From: Firmicutes bacterium HGW-Firmicutes-12
GTDB lineage: Bacteria; Bacillota; Peptococcia; DRI-13; PHAD01
Assembly: GCA_002841595.1 (NCBI GenBank)
Contig: PHAD01000006.1
Location: forward strand, 1 to 43,016
Length of the DNA stretch: 43,016 nucleotides
Direction of reading: 5' to 3'
The position numbers and the translations under genes are program-made. A model generated the notes under the pieces. The model saw only the letters and a program-made list of their open reading frames with translations. It was not told where the DNA came from and did no database searches. The stretch's first letter is position 1. Each line of letters opens with the position of its first letter. Positions 25,205 to 33,185 of this stretch are shown piece after piece.

Positions 25205-26416
25205 ATGCCAGAAAAAATAACTATTCAAGCAGGGAAACTGCAAGTACCGGATAATCCCATTATCCCTTATATCGAGGGAGATGGTACCGGACCGGATATA
25301 TGGAATGCCTCAAGACAGGTAATTGATGCTGCTGTTGAAAAGACCTATGGTGGTAAAAGAAGGATAGAATGGATGGAAATATTTGCGGGTGAAAAGGCTT
25401 TCAATCTCAAGGGGACTTGGTTACCCGATGAGACAGTGGAGGCCATCCGGGAATATATAGTTGCCATTAAGGGACCACTAACCACGCCCGTAGGTGGAGG
25501 GGTCCGCAGTATTAATGTTACATTACGCCAGGTTTTGGATTTGTTTGCTTGTGTACGTCCTGTTAAATGGATCAAAGGAGTACCAAGTCCGATGGTTAAT
25601 CCTCACTGGGTTGACGTGGTAATATTTCGGGAGAATAATGAGGATATTTATGCGGGCATTGAATGGGAAAGAGGAAGTGAAAAGCTTCAAAAGGTTGCCA
25701 CGTTTTTACGCGAGGAGATGTCTTGTGAAATACCGGAGGATGCTGGGATTGGCATAAAATATATGGGACAAAGGGCCTCTGAACGGATAATGCGTAAAGC
25801 TATGAATTATGCGGTGGAGAATAACAGAAAAGTTGTTACGATTGTCCACAAAGGAAATATTATGAAATATACAGAAGGGGCCTTCAAAAAATGGTGCTAT
25901 GATTTGGCAAAAACTGAATATGCCAATCTTATTGTGACAGAAGAAGAGCTTTCGAAATATGGTGGCAAAGTACCGGAAGGAAAGATTCTGGTAAATGACC
26001 GGATTGCTGATAATATGTTTCAGCAGTTGATTCTTAGAAGTAATGAGTATGAGCTACTCGTCTGTCCTAATCTAAACGGCGACTATATCTCGGATGCGGC
26101 TGCAGCTCTTGTGGGCGGTCTGGGAATGGCTCCGGGCGGTAATATTTCGGATCACCTGGCCCTTTTTGAAGCAACCCATGGGACAGCACCTAAATATGCA
26201 GGACTTGATAAAGTAAATCCCGGATCGCTTCTCCTTTCCGCAGTAATGATGCTCGAATATATGGGCTGGAAGGAAGCGGCCGAGGTTATCGAAAAAGCCT
26301 TGGGTCAAGCTATACTGGATAAAAAAGTGACCTATGATTTAGCCCGATATATCGAAGGAGCCGAGGAGCTCAAAAGCTCTGAATTTGCTAGAGCAATAAT
26401 CGAGAGAATGGCCTAA
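25205..26416 (+). CDS. icd: NADP-dependent isocitrate dehydrogenase
   Basis: 403 residues, of the E. coli Icd type. Motifs: [11 protein letters not shown] near the N-terminus, S-I-N-V-T-L-R-Q substrate loop with its Ser, [11 protein letters not shown], and N-L-N-G-D-Y-I-S-D. The cofactor region H-G-T-A-P-K-Y-A-G-x-D-K-V-N-P-G-S carries the Lys-Tyr and Val typical of NADP use. It converts isocitrate to 2-oxoglutarate and CO2. The ATG at 25205 has AAGGAG (25190-25195) 9 bases upstream; an in-frame ATG at 25172 overlaps the aconitase end and is less likely. Together with aconitase it forms the oxidative arm to glutamate. Confidence 0.95.
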   Translation: MPEKITIQAGKLQVPDNPIIPYIEGDGTGPDIWNASRQVIDAAVEKTYGGKRRIEWMEIFAGEKAFNLKGTWLPDETVEAIREYIVAIKGPLTTPVGGGVRSINVTLRQVLDLFACVRPVKWIKGVPSPMVNPHWVDVVIFRENNEDIYAGIEWERGSEKLQKVATFLREEMSCEIPEDAGIGIKYMGQRASERIMRKAMNYAVENNRKVVTIVHKGNIMKYTEGAFKKWCYDLAKTEYANLIVTEEELSKYGGKVPEGKILVNDRIADNMFQQLILRSNEYELLVCPNLNGDYISDAAAALVGGLGMAPGGNISDHLALFEATHGTAPKYAGLDKVNPGSLLLSAVMMLEYMGWKEAAEVIEKALGQAILDKKVTYDLARYIEGAEELKSSEFARAIIERMA

Positions 26417-26478
26417 AGCTATGCAGAAAATGCATTATATAATATACAGTATTCTTGCTTGTTATATTAGTATACTTC

Positions 26479-26508
26479 TTGAACACACAAGCATTAATAG
26501 AGTATAAT
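26479..26508 (+). promoter_or_regulatory. Promoter of the carboxyltransferase gene
   Basis: TTGAAC (26479-26484), 18 bases, TATAAT (26503-26508). The 8-base palindrome AGTATACT (26469-26476) touches the -35 box and shares a GTATAC core with the dyads at 22505-22529. Confidence 0.65.
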
Positions 26509-26589
26509 TTTTTTTAAGTCCTATATTAGCAGCTTAAAACATATAAAACAGGTCAATTCGTAATAAATAGATAATTGGAGGTAACGTCT

Positions 26590-28008
26590 ATGGCTGAACA
26601 AAAAAGGAAAATTGGCATCACTGATACTAGCTTTCGGGATGCACATCAGTCCCTTTTAGCAACCAGAATGAAAACAGAAGACATGATCCCTATAGCTGAA
26701 AAAATGGATACCATTGGTTTCCATTCTATGGAAGTATGGGGAGGGGCTACTTTTGATACATGTATGCGCTTTCTAAATGAGGACCCCTGGGAACGTTTGG
26801 ATAAAATGAGAAAGGCCCTGAAGAAGACAAAGATACAGATGCTCCTTCGTGGTCAGAATCTAGTGGGTTACAAACATTATGCTGATGATGTTGTGGAGGA
26901 TTTTGTAAAGAAGACTGTTGCTCACGGTATGGATATATTCCGCATATTTGACGCGATGAATGATGTGCGTAATTTGCAAAAGGCTATGGAAGTAGCCAAA
27001 AAAGAAGGCGCACATGTTCAAGCTACAATGTCGTATACGATTAGTCCTGTGCATGACCTGAATTATTTTTTGAAAATGGCACAGCAAATGGTAGACATGG
27101 GTGCAGACTCCTTTTGTATAAAAGATATGGCAGGTATACTTAAGCCTTATGTTGCCTATGAATTGGTCTCGGAATTAAAGAAGAAATTCAAGGATACTCC
27201 AGTACAGTTGCATACACACTACACCAGCGGAATGGCCTCTATGATGTATCTTAAGGCTATTGAAGCCGGCGCAGATGTCGTTGATACGGCCATATCGTCC
27301 ATGGCCATGGGAACATCTCAGCCGCCTACGGAATCAATGGTAGCAAGCTTGGCAGACTCCTCGTATGATACTGGACTTAATCTTGTAGTGCTTTCGGAAG
27401 TTGCGGAATACTTTAAAGAAGTAAGGAAAAAGTATCAAGCTTTTGATGTTTATAAGGCTGGCGTAGACACCAATGTTCTCTTATATCAGGTTCCAGGTGG
27501 CATGCTATCTAATTTTATAAACCAATTGCAGGAGCAAAATGCGGGTCATAAGTTGCCTGAGGTCCTGGCAGAAGTGCCGCGAGTAAGAGAGGATCTGGGA
27601 TATCCTCCGTTGGTTACTCCAACCAGCCAGATTGTCGGAACACAAGCAGTAATGAATGTAATGCTGGGTGAACGTTACAAAATGGTTACAAATGAGGTAC
27701 GTAACTATATGAAGGGGCTATACGGTACAACCCCAGGACCTGTTAACGAAGAAATCAGAAAACAGATTATAAAGGACGAAAAACCTATCACAGGGCGTCC
27801 TGCGGATTATATTGAACCTCAGATGGAGCAGGCCCGTCGCGAAATTGGAATTTATCTGCAGAAGGAAGAAGATGTTCTTTCTTATGTAATGTTTCCTCAG
27901 GTAGCCCAACAGTTTTTAGAAGAGCGTTATGCAGCAAAGACTAATGTTGATTATAGTATTGCTCAGGAAAATGAAGCGAGTATGGGGACTAAGGTCTACC
28001 CACTCTAG
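26590..28008 (+). CDS. oadA: Carboxyltransferase subunit (oxaloacetate decarboxylase alpha / pyruvate carboxylase B) without biotin domain
   Basis: 472 residues: a TIM-barrel carboxyltransferase domain with the family start I-T-D-T-S-F-R-D-A-H-Q-S-L-L-A-T-R, E-V-W-G-G-A-T-F-D, the metal-site H-T-H-Y-T-S-G and the Lys of F-C-I-K-D-M-A-G, followed by the PYC_OADA helical domain. The usual C-terminal biotin carrier (A-M-K-M) is absent; the protein ends soon after Y-V-M-F-P-Q-V-A. It would exchange carboxyl groups between pyruvate/oxaloacetate and a separate biotin protein. GGAGG (26577-26581) 8 bases before ATG 26590 sets the start. It has its own promoter and terminator. It could feed oxaloacetate to the aconitase-IDH branch; direction (carboxylation or decarboxylation) is undecided. 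Confidence 0.9.
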   Translation: MAEQKRKIGITDTSFRDAHQSLLATRMKTEDMIPIAEKMDTIGFHSMEVWGGATFDTCMRFLNEDPWERLDKMRKALKKTKIQMLLRGQNLVGYKHYADDVVEDFVKKTVAHGMDIFRIFDAMNDVRNLQKAMEVAKKEGAHVQATMSYTISPVHDLNYFLKMAQQMVDMGADSFCIKDMAGILKPYVAYELVSELKKKFKDTPVQLHTHYTSGMASMMYLKAIEAGADVVDTAISSMAMGTSQPPTESMVASLADSSYDTGLNLVVLSEVAEYFKEVRKKYQAFDVYKAGVDTNVLLYQVPGGMLSNFINQLQEQNAGHKLPEVLAEVPRVREDLGYPPLVTPTSQIVGTQAVMNVMLGERYKMVTNEVRNYMKGLYGTTPGPVNEEIRKQIIKDEKPITGRPADYIEPQMEQARREIGIYLQKEEDVLSYVMFPQVAQQFLEERYAAKTNVDYSIAQENEASMGTKVYPL

Positions 28009-28018
28009 GATGTTATAG

Positions 28019-28075
28019 AAAAATGGCTGTTGCACAGTGGACTCGATAGTCCATTTGTGTAATAGCCATTTTTTT
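28019..28075 (+). terminator. Strong terminator after the carboxyltransferase gene
   Basis: A long hairpin: outer AAAATGGCTGTT with AATAGCCATTTT, inner GCACA/TGTG and a tip GGACT-CGAT-AGTCC, followed by a T run to 28075. The outer arm matches that of the terminator at 11732-11775. Confidence 0.9.
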
Positions 28076-28132
28076 AATTACCCCCATAAATCAACAGGAG
28101 TGTACGAAAATTATATTGTTATCTATATTTCA

Positions 28133-28279
28133 CTAGTTTTGTTGCTCCAGCATATCCAGATAACAAGCGGGACAGAATTCACCGCCGTTTTGCCAGATTA
28201 CACTCTTGTCTTCAGCCCACGCTTCTTCAATAAGCGCTAACGGTTGTCCACAACGAGCACAACAGCAAGCATCTTGCAT
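28133..28279 (-). CDS. 48-residue zinc-ribbon protein
   Basis: A short reading frame on the minus strand, ATG at 28279 and TAG at 28133. The protein begins M-Q-D-A-C-C-C-A-R-C-G-Q-P-L and has a second knuckle F-C-P-A-C-Y-L-D, giving paired CxxC motifs about 26 residues apart, a zinc ribbon. A ribosome site (GAGAGGTG) lies 7-8 bases before the ATG. Everything between the knuckles is acidic with two Trp. The function is unknown; such mini-ribbons often act as adaptors or redox/zinc sensors. It is isolated, between the terminator at 28019-28075 and the divergent degS. An overlapping plus-strand frame of 67 codons has no ribosome site and no protein-like composition. Confidence 0.75.
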   Translation of the reverse strand: MQDACCCARCGQPLALIEEAWAEDKSVIWQNGGEFCPACYLDMLEQQN

Positions 28280-28476
28280 TATAAGTCACCTCTCAAATTT
28301 AGCATTAATAGGCATTTAATTCTTAACAACATTTATTCTTACCTTATTTGCAGGAGATATGCAAACCAAAAAAGAATAAATAACATGCAAATATAAAAAG
28401 ATTAAAATATAAGAAGATTAATAATTAGCTAAAGAGAGAATGTAAACAACGAGTAATACTATAAAATTAATAAAGT

Positions 28477-29622
28477 ATGGTGATTAAGAAAATGCGAATG
28501 CCGAGCTTAGAGAAAATTATCTCGGATACGCTTCAGGGAATCGAGAATAGTAAAGGGCAAATGTACGAAATAGCAGAAAATGCACGCAGTGAAAGTGAAC
28601 GTGTAAAAAACGAACTACAGGAAATCCAGCGGCAAATCATCTATACTATTGATAAGGTTGATAACCTCGAACGTTTGGAGAAAGCAGCCCGTGTCCGCTT
28701 GATGGAAGTTAGTCGTAATTTTGAAAAGTACACCGAAGTTGACGTGCGCACTGCCTATGAGAAAGCCCGGGGTCTACAGGTAGAACTAGGATCTTTAAAT
28801 GAAAGAGAGCGCCAGATGAAATTAAGGCGCAATGAGTTAGAAAGGAGCCTACGTAAACTCATTGGTACTGTGGAAAAGGCCGAGGGGTTAATGACCCAGG
28901 TAGGGGTTGTTTTAGATTATTTGGGTGGACATCTTACAATGATTAATAACGAGCTTGAGATTGTTAATCAAAGAAGGCTAATAGCCCCACGTATTATACA
29001 CGCACAAGAAGAAGAACGAAGACGTGTAGCTAGAGAAATCCACGATGGCCCTGCTCAGTCGATGGCGAACGTAGTTCTAAGAACTGAAGTCTGTGAAAAA
29101 CTTATGGAATGTGATCATATCGCGGCTAAAAAAGAACTGCAAGAACTTCGGGCAACAGTTAAGACTAGTTTGCAAGACGTTCGTCGAATTATATTTGATC
29201 TACGTCCGATGGCACTTGATGACCTTGGATTACTACCCGCATTAACACGCTATTGTGAAACTCTAAAGGACAGATACAATATTGCAATAGAAATAAAATG
29301 CGGGGAAAAGGAAAAAAGGTTGAAGTCCATTATAGAGGTGGCAATCTACAGGGTTATTCAAGAAGCAGTAATGAATACAATAAAACACGCCAACGCCAGC
29401 AATATCTGGGTTAAGCTAGATTTCCAATCTAATAGTATTATTGCCTTAGTCGGGGATGATGGCGAAGGCTTTGATGCTGAAGCTTACCTTGCATCACCTA
29501 GGTCTGATAGCTATGGTTTGATAGGCATGAAAGAGAGGCTTGATATATTGGGGGGGCAATTATCTGTCAAATCAAATCCCAGATTGGGAACGGAAATCCT
29601 AGCGATTATCCCGTTAGATTGA
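28477..29622 (+). CDS. degS: DegS-type cytoplasmic sensor histidine kinase
   Basis: 381 residues. A coiled-coil DegS sensor domain (about 6-165, including E-V-S-R-N-F and A-Y-E-K-A) is followed by a HisKA_3 dimerisation box with the phospho-His in R-V-A-R-E-I-H-D-G-P-A-Q-S, then HATPase_c (about 285-380: N-box E-A-V-M-N-T-I-K-H-A, G1 D-D-G-E-G-F-D, and Y-G-L-I-G-M-K-E-R). There is no membrane segment, as in Bacillus DegS. It phosphorylates DegU, encoded 18 bases downstream. The start may be ATG 28492, which has GGTGA 8 bases upstream, better than 28477. Adjacent to the Tad pilus locus, it may control pilus genes. Confidence 0.92.
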   Translation: MVIKKMRMPSLEKIISDTLQGIENSKGQMYEIAENARSESERVKNELQEIQRQIIYTIDKVDNLERLEKAARVRLMEVSRNFEKYTEVDVRTAYEKARGLQVELGSLNERERQMKLRRNELERSLRKLIGTVEKAEGLMTQVGVVLDYLGGHLTMINNELEIVNQRRLIAPRIIHAQEEERRRVAREIHDGPAQSMANVVLRTEVCEKLMECDHIAAKKELQELRATVKTSLQDVRRIIFDLRPMALDDLGLLPALTRYCETLKDRYNIAIEIKCGEKEKRLKSIIEVAIYRVIQEAVMNTIKHANASNIWVKLDFQSNSIIALVGDDGEGFDAEAYLASPRSDSYGLIGMKERLDILGGQLSVKSNPRLGTEILAIIPLD

Positions 29623-29640
29623 TAGAGGAGAGTAGAGATT

Positions 29641-30303
29641 ATGGTGGAGGAAAGAATAAAGATAATACTAGTGGATGACCATCCTCTTGTTAGAGAGGGA
29701 ATACGAAAAATATTGGAACTCGAAAAGGAACTCGAAATAATAGATGAAGCAGGAGATGGGCAAGGAGCAATCAATGTCACAAGACTTAACAAGCCGGATG
29801 TAATCCTAATGGATATAAACATGCCGGGTACAAATGGTATTGAAGCTACGAGGGTAATCAAAAGGGAATTTCCCAATATTGGAGTGATTGCACTTACTAT
29901 TCATGAAGAAGAAGAATACGTTCTAGAACTAGTTAGAGCAGGAGTATCGGGGTACGTATTAAAGGACATAGCACCGGCTAAACTCATTGAGACAATTAAG
30001 ATGGTGGCACAGGGGCATTCCGTTATTGATCCGATTATTACAAATAAGATTTTTGGGGAAATAAACCGATTGAGTCGTTCGAACCGGGTCAAAGAAACCT
30101 GGGAAACTTTAACCGCTAGGGAAATGGATGTTCTTAATCTCATTGCCAAGGGGTGTAGTAACAAGGAAATAGCCAAGAATCTTACTATCAGCGAGAAAAC
30201 GGTAAAAAATCACATAACAAACATCTTCAGAAAGCTTGAGGTTGACGACCGCACTCAGGCAGTTCTTTTTGCAATAAAACATCGTCTTGTTGTGTTGCAA
30301 TAG
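29641..30303 (+). CDS. degU: DegU-type response regulator (NarL/FixJ family)
   Basis: 220 residues. The receiver domain (about 6-122) has D12-D13, the phospho-acceptor D58 (I-L-M-D-I-N-M-P-G) and the conserved Lys in Y-V-L-K-D. A LuxR-type helix-turn-helix follows (about 150-212: L-T-A-R-E-M-D-V-L then S-N-K-E-I-A and S-E-K-T-V-K-N-H-I-T). It is the cognate partner of the DegS next door. GGAGAG lies 8-9 bases before the ATG at 29641. In Bacillus, DegU governs motility, biofilm and exoenzymes; here the nearest downstream targets are the small membrane protein and the Flp pilus operon. Confidence 0.93.
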   Translation: MVEERIKIILVDDHPLVREGIRKILELEKELEIIDEAGDGQGAINVTRLNKPDVILMDINMPGTNGIEATRVIKREFPNIGVIALTIHEEEEYVLELVRAGVSGYVLKDIAPAKLIETIKMVAQGHSVIDPIITNKIFGEINRLSRSNRVKETWETLTAREMDVLNLIAKGCSNKEIAKNLTISEKTVKNHITNIFRKLEVDDRTQAVLFAIKHRLVVLQ

Positions 30304-30399
30304 TAAATTCTAGTTCTTCTCCCGCATATACTATATTACTAAGGTATCATCCTGGTGGATATAGACATCCGCATAAAGGATGAGTGTGACGGGGGAGAC

Positions 30400-30828
30400 A
30401 TGTTAGGGTTGATAATACTGGCGCTCGCCAATCTTGTAATAATTCTATATGGAATAAATCGTGTTATAAAAGAGTTGAGGGCTAATCAATTCCACGTACT
30501 TTTTATCTTGATTAACGAAAACGATAATCAATTAGAAGATCTGCTTAGATTTGTTATTAGGCAAATAAGAAAAAAAGCTATCAGCAGACGTTTAGTGCTC
30601 CTTTACGAAATTTCCGGTTATCAGACTGAGGCCATTGCAGAGAGACTTGCTCGAGATCTGTCATTTATTGTCCGGGAAATAAACAAGTACCAAAGGGATC
30701 GATCAATAGACGGTTATTTGGACTATAATGTACTTGATTTGCGGGGCAAGGATAACAGGAAAGAAAAAAGGCAATTAATTGAAAGCTTTATTAAAGGGCA
30801 TAGAATAGTAGAATACCAAGAATACTGA
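30400..30828 (+). CDS. Small membrane-anchored protein of unknown function
   Basis: About 142 residues: one N-terminal membrane segment (about 2-20, L-I-I-L-A-L-A-N-L-V-I-I-L-Y-G) and a charged cytoplasmic domain rich in Arg, Glu and Ile. No family recognised. The central V-L-F-I-L-I-N-E-N-D-N strand and following helix resemble the alpha/beta layout of small nucleotide or glycosyltransferase folds, but no motif supports this. The ATG at 30400 follows GGGGGAG closely (2 bases); GTG 30355 and TTG 30409 are alternatives. It lies between degU and the pilin gene and ends in a strong terminator, suggesting it belongs to the degSU transcript. Confidence 0.6.
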   Translation: MLGLIILALANLVIILYGINRVIKELRANQFHVLFILINENDNQLEDLLRFVIRQIRKKAISRRLVLLYEISGYQTEAIAERLARDLSFIVREINKYQRDRSIDGYLDYNVLDLRGKDNRKEKRQLIESFIKGHRIVEYQEY

Positions 30829-30834
30829 AATAAA

Positions 30835-30870
30835 ATAAGACTCAAGTCATGGACTTGGGTCTTATTTTTT
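30835..30870 (+). terminator. Strong terminator before the pilus locus
   Basis: ATAAGACTCAAGTC (30835-30848) pairs with GACTTGGGTCTTAT (30852-30865), a 14-pair stem with a 3-base loop, then a T run to 30870. It separates degSU from the pilin gene. Confidence 0.92.
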
Positions 30871-31026
30871 GGGTTAATGCACATGGGCAATATAGGACTA
30901 ATTACTAGAATAAAACAGGGTTATAGACTGATGTCGAATATTATAACTTAATATAGAATATGAAATACGATGGAAAACATGCTATTGGAACCATATATCA
31001 AATTAAAAAGGAGAGGGTGTTTTAAA

Positions 31027-31215
31027 ATGTTATCTATCATTAAAAGACTGCTCACCGAAGAAAATGGTCAAGGTCTTGCCGAGTATGGACTTATTCTTGC
31101 GTTAGTTGCTCTTGCAACAGTAGGTGCACTCACTGCGCTTGGTGGAGGTCTAAACTCTATCTTTGGTCGTATCAACACACAGCTCAATGGGGCTGTACCT
31201 CCAACCGGTACTTAA
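31027..31215 (+). CDS. flp: Flp-type type IVb pilin
   Basis: 62 residues. A short basic leader is followed by the Flp processing motif G/QGLAEY (cleavage after Gly14, with Glu at +5 and Tyr at +6) and a hydrophobic stalk (L-I-L-A-L-V-A-L-A-T-V-G-A-L-T-A-L). This is the major subunit of Tad pili, cleaved by the prepilin peptidase encoded next and assembled by the CpaE/F-TadB/C machine downstream. The ATG at 31027 is chosen because AAGGAGAGGG (31008-31017) precedes it; an in-frame start at 30970 would put 19 non-leader residues in front. The C-terminal tail (V-P-P-T-G-T) is short. It is the only pilin gene in the window. Confidence 0.92.
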   Translation: MLSIIKRLLTEENGQGLAEYGLILALVALATVGALTALGGGLNSIFGRINTQLNGAVPPTGT

Positions 31216-31237
31216 GAATTGAATTAAATGGATAATG

Positions 31238-31267
31238 GGCCCTGCTTAAGTTTCCTTAGGTGGGGTC
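31238..31267 (+). other. Hairpin between pilin and prepilin peptidase genes
   Basis: A 13-pair stem including four G-U or wobble pairs (31238-31250 with 31255-31267) and a TTTC loop. No T run follows, so it is not a standard terminator. It could stabilise the pilin mRNA 3' end or limit read-through. Confidence 0.45.
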
Positions 31268-31301
31268 GCTTTGTCACAAACCAAGAAAAGGAGTGTTTTT
31301 C

Positions 31302-31790
31302 TTGTTGAGCATAGATTACGTTTTGATCGTGGTATTATTGATTTCAATCTATACGGATTTGCGTTTTCAAAAGATATATAACGTAGTTATTTTCCCGGCT
31401 GTCCTCTTTGCTTTGGGCTACCATTTGGCGATAGGTGGAGCCTACGGTATTTTATTCTCCCTAAAAGGCGCAGGCATAGGCCTGCTACTATTTCTTATAC
31501 CTTATTTATTAGGAGGACTTGGAGCAGGAGACGTAAAGCTTTTAGCCGTAGTGGGTGCATATAAAGGGATAGGATTTGTCTTATATAGTGCTTTAATAAC
31601 AGCTATCATAGGAGGAATAATCGCTTTAGCCATACTTCTCTACAGACGTGAATTGTTAAAGACTATATCCAGTCTACTTACAGGAATGAGGATTTGTCAT
31701 TTACCAACTTTAGCTGATGAAGGAAAGGTGAGTTTTCCGTACGGTGTAGCAATAGCGCTAGGCTCAATGACAAGTTACGTGGTGATGTAA
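31302..31790 (+). CDS. cpaA: Prepilin peptidase (CpaA/TadV, peptidase A24)
   Basis: 162 residues and about five to six membrane segments. The two catalytic Asp are visible: Y-T-D-L-R-F-x-K-I near the N-terminus and the G-x-G-D type motif G-A-G-D-V-K-L-L. It cleaves the Flp leader at the inner membrane face and probably also the TadE/TadG pseudopilins. The TTG at 31302 has AAAAGGAG 8 bases upstream; a longer frame from GTG 31260 would add a charged non-membrane stretch and lies in the hairpin. It is the small CpaA form, lacking the N-methylating zinc domain of PilD. The stop is one base before tadE. Confidence 0.9.
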   Translation: MLSIDYVLIVVLLISIYTDLRFQKIYNVVIFPAVLFALGYHLAIGGAYGILFSLKGAGIGLLLFLIPYLLGGLGAGDVKLLAVVGAYKGIGFVLYSALITAIIGGIIALAILLYRRELLKTISSLLTGMRICHLPTLADEGKVSFPYGVAIALGSMTSYVVM

Positions 31791-31791
31791 A

Positions 31792-32187
31792 ATGATAAAA
31801 AAGGTTATCCGCGAGAAAAAAGGACAAGCCTTGATAGAGTTTGCCTTCGTAATACCAATATTACTACTATTACTCTTTGGTATTGTAGAGTTTAGTAGGA
31901 TTTTCGGAGCTGAGCTTGTTGTGACCTACAGTGCTAGGGAAGGTGCTAGAACCGGGGCTGTAGGAGGAACAGATGAGGTCATCCGTTCACAAGTTCAAAA
32001 CGCTGCAGTTAACTTAGATCCTGCTGGGCTGGTAATAGTTATCAATCCAATAGAAACAGAAAGGACCAGGGGCCAGCAGTTAAGTGTAGAGGTTAGTTAT
32101 CCGGTGACGATTGTGGTTCCCTTAATTTCGATTATTACCGGAGATACAGTAATGGTAGGTTCTACATGTGTGATGAGAATTGAGTGA
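31792..32187 (+). CDS. tadE: TadE-family minor pilin/assembly protein
   Basis: 131 residues. A basic leader is followed by the TadE motif G-Q-A-L-I-E-F-A-F-V-I-P-I-L-L-L-L-L-F, in which the Glu at +5 marks a prepilin-like cleavage site, then E-F-S-R-I. The extracellular domain is small. TadE-like pseudopilins prime or tip the Tad pilus. The ATG at 31792 follows the peptidase stop by one base and overlaps its ribosome site with the upstream gene, indicating coupling. The end overlaps the upstream part of the next frame. Family and neighbours agree. Confidence 0.9.
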   Translation: MIKKVIREKKGQALIEFAFVIPILLLLLFGIVEFSRIFGAELVVTYSAREGARTGAVGGTDEVIRSQVQNAAVNLDPAGLVIVINPIETERTRGQQLSVEVSYPVTIVVPLISIITGDTVMVGSTCVMRIE

Positions 32188-32206
32188 CGATGAGGAGAGA
32201 GCTGTT

Positions 32207-33139
32207 ATGTATTTAATACGACTGAGGCTAAAAAGTCTTCTCAAGGATGAAAGAGGGATTGCGCTCATCATTATTACTTTAAGCTTATCACTTATAATGG
32301 TTTCCGTTGCTCTAGTTACAGATGTGGGACTGATGTTTAATAATAAAATACAGGTAGCTAATGCTGCTGACGCAGCAGTTCTAGCCGGAGTACAGGAGTT
32401 GCCTGCTAATGAGGCTTCCGCAGAAACCATAGCCTTGGATTACGCAACACGCAACAAGATAGATGACATTACGGTTAGCATAAGCCCGGATAAGCGCGAA
32501 ATTACCGTAACCGCTAAACGTACCATTGATCTTTTTTTTGCGAGAGTCTTTGGTTTTAACGATAGTACGGCCTCAGCACAGGCAAAAGCGAAACTAGAAC
32601 CACTGACAGGTGTGAAGGGGGTTGTTCCGCTCGGAGTAGAGGAACAAACGTTTATCTTTGGAGAAACATATGTACTCAAATATGCCGGAGGTGATGATCC
32701 GGAAGGGGATTATCATTCTGGTTGGTTGGGGATATTGGCCTTGCAAGGACCGGGAGCCAAGCTCTACTTGGAAGATTTAAAAGATGGGTTTGATGAGGAA
32801 ATTAAGATTGGGGATGTTCTCAACATTCAGACCGGGAATATATCCGGGAACACCTATGAGGGTATTCAATACAGGATTGACCGTTGCAACCATATTCCTT
32901 ATTGTGCAAATGATCATTACGATCCCGGCTGCCCAAGGGTACTATTAGTGCCTGTAATTGAGGAGTACGCAGATAAACAGGTGCGTGTGAAGGGTTTTTC
33001 TGCTTTTTTGGTGGATGAGGTAGAAGGGATGGGAACCGAAAATTATATCACAGGTCATTTTGTTCAGCTAACAATTGGTGGTTCGAGTGATCCTGCGGGT
33101 CCTGAAAACGGGATTTATGTACCCAGACTGGTAGAGTAG
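32207..33139 (+). CDS. tadG: TadG-like pilus assembly protein
   Basis: 310 residues. The N-terminal TadG-like segment (PF13400) reads D-E-R-G-I-A-L-I-I-I-T-L-S-L-S-L, followed by the typical D-V-G-L-M-F-x-N-K-I-Q-V-A-N-A-A-D-A-A-V-L-A-G. The surface domain has a Cys-rich patch (about 225-250: R-C-N-H-I-P-Y-C and later D-P-G-C-P-R), probably disulphide- or metal-linked, seen in many Firmicute TadG relatives. The ATG at 32207 is set by GAGGAGAG (32192-32199), against a TTG at 32180 inside tadE. It lacks the von Willebrand domain of longer TadG proteins. It is likely membrane-anchored and exposed outside. Confidence 0.85.
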   Translation: MYLIRLRLKSLLKDERGIALIIITLSLSLIMVSVALVTDVGLMFNNKIQVANAADAAVLAGVQELPANEASAETIALDYATRNKIDDITVSISPDKREITVTAKRTIDLFFARVFGFNDSTASAQAKAKLEPLTGVKGVVPLGVEEQTFIFGETYVLKYAGGDDPEGDYHSGWLGILALQGPGAKLYLEDLKDGFDEEIKIGDVLNIQTGNISGNTYEGIQYRIDRCNHIPYCANDHYDPGCPRVLLVPVIEEYADKQVRVKGFSAFLVDEVEGMGTENYITGHFVQLTIGGSSDPAGPENGIYVPRLVE

Positions 33140-33185
33140 TTGAGAAATCGGGTATTACTTATATTGGTAGGCGGGAGGGAAATCC

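Noticed and set aside
26417-26478. Terminator after isocitrate dehydrogenase
   Set aside because: Only a 5-pair ATGCA/TGCAT stem without T run; not convincing.
28037-28240. Plus-strand frame of 67 codons behind the terminator
   Set aside because: It starts inside the terminator hairpin, has no ribosome site, and is the complement of the zinc-ribbon gene.
30871-30970. Possible c-di-GMP (GEMM) riboswitch before the pilin gene
   Set aside because: Only a short GCACATGGGCAA resembles the motif; the second conserved half (GACGCAAAGCC) and stems are absent.
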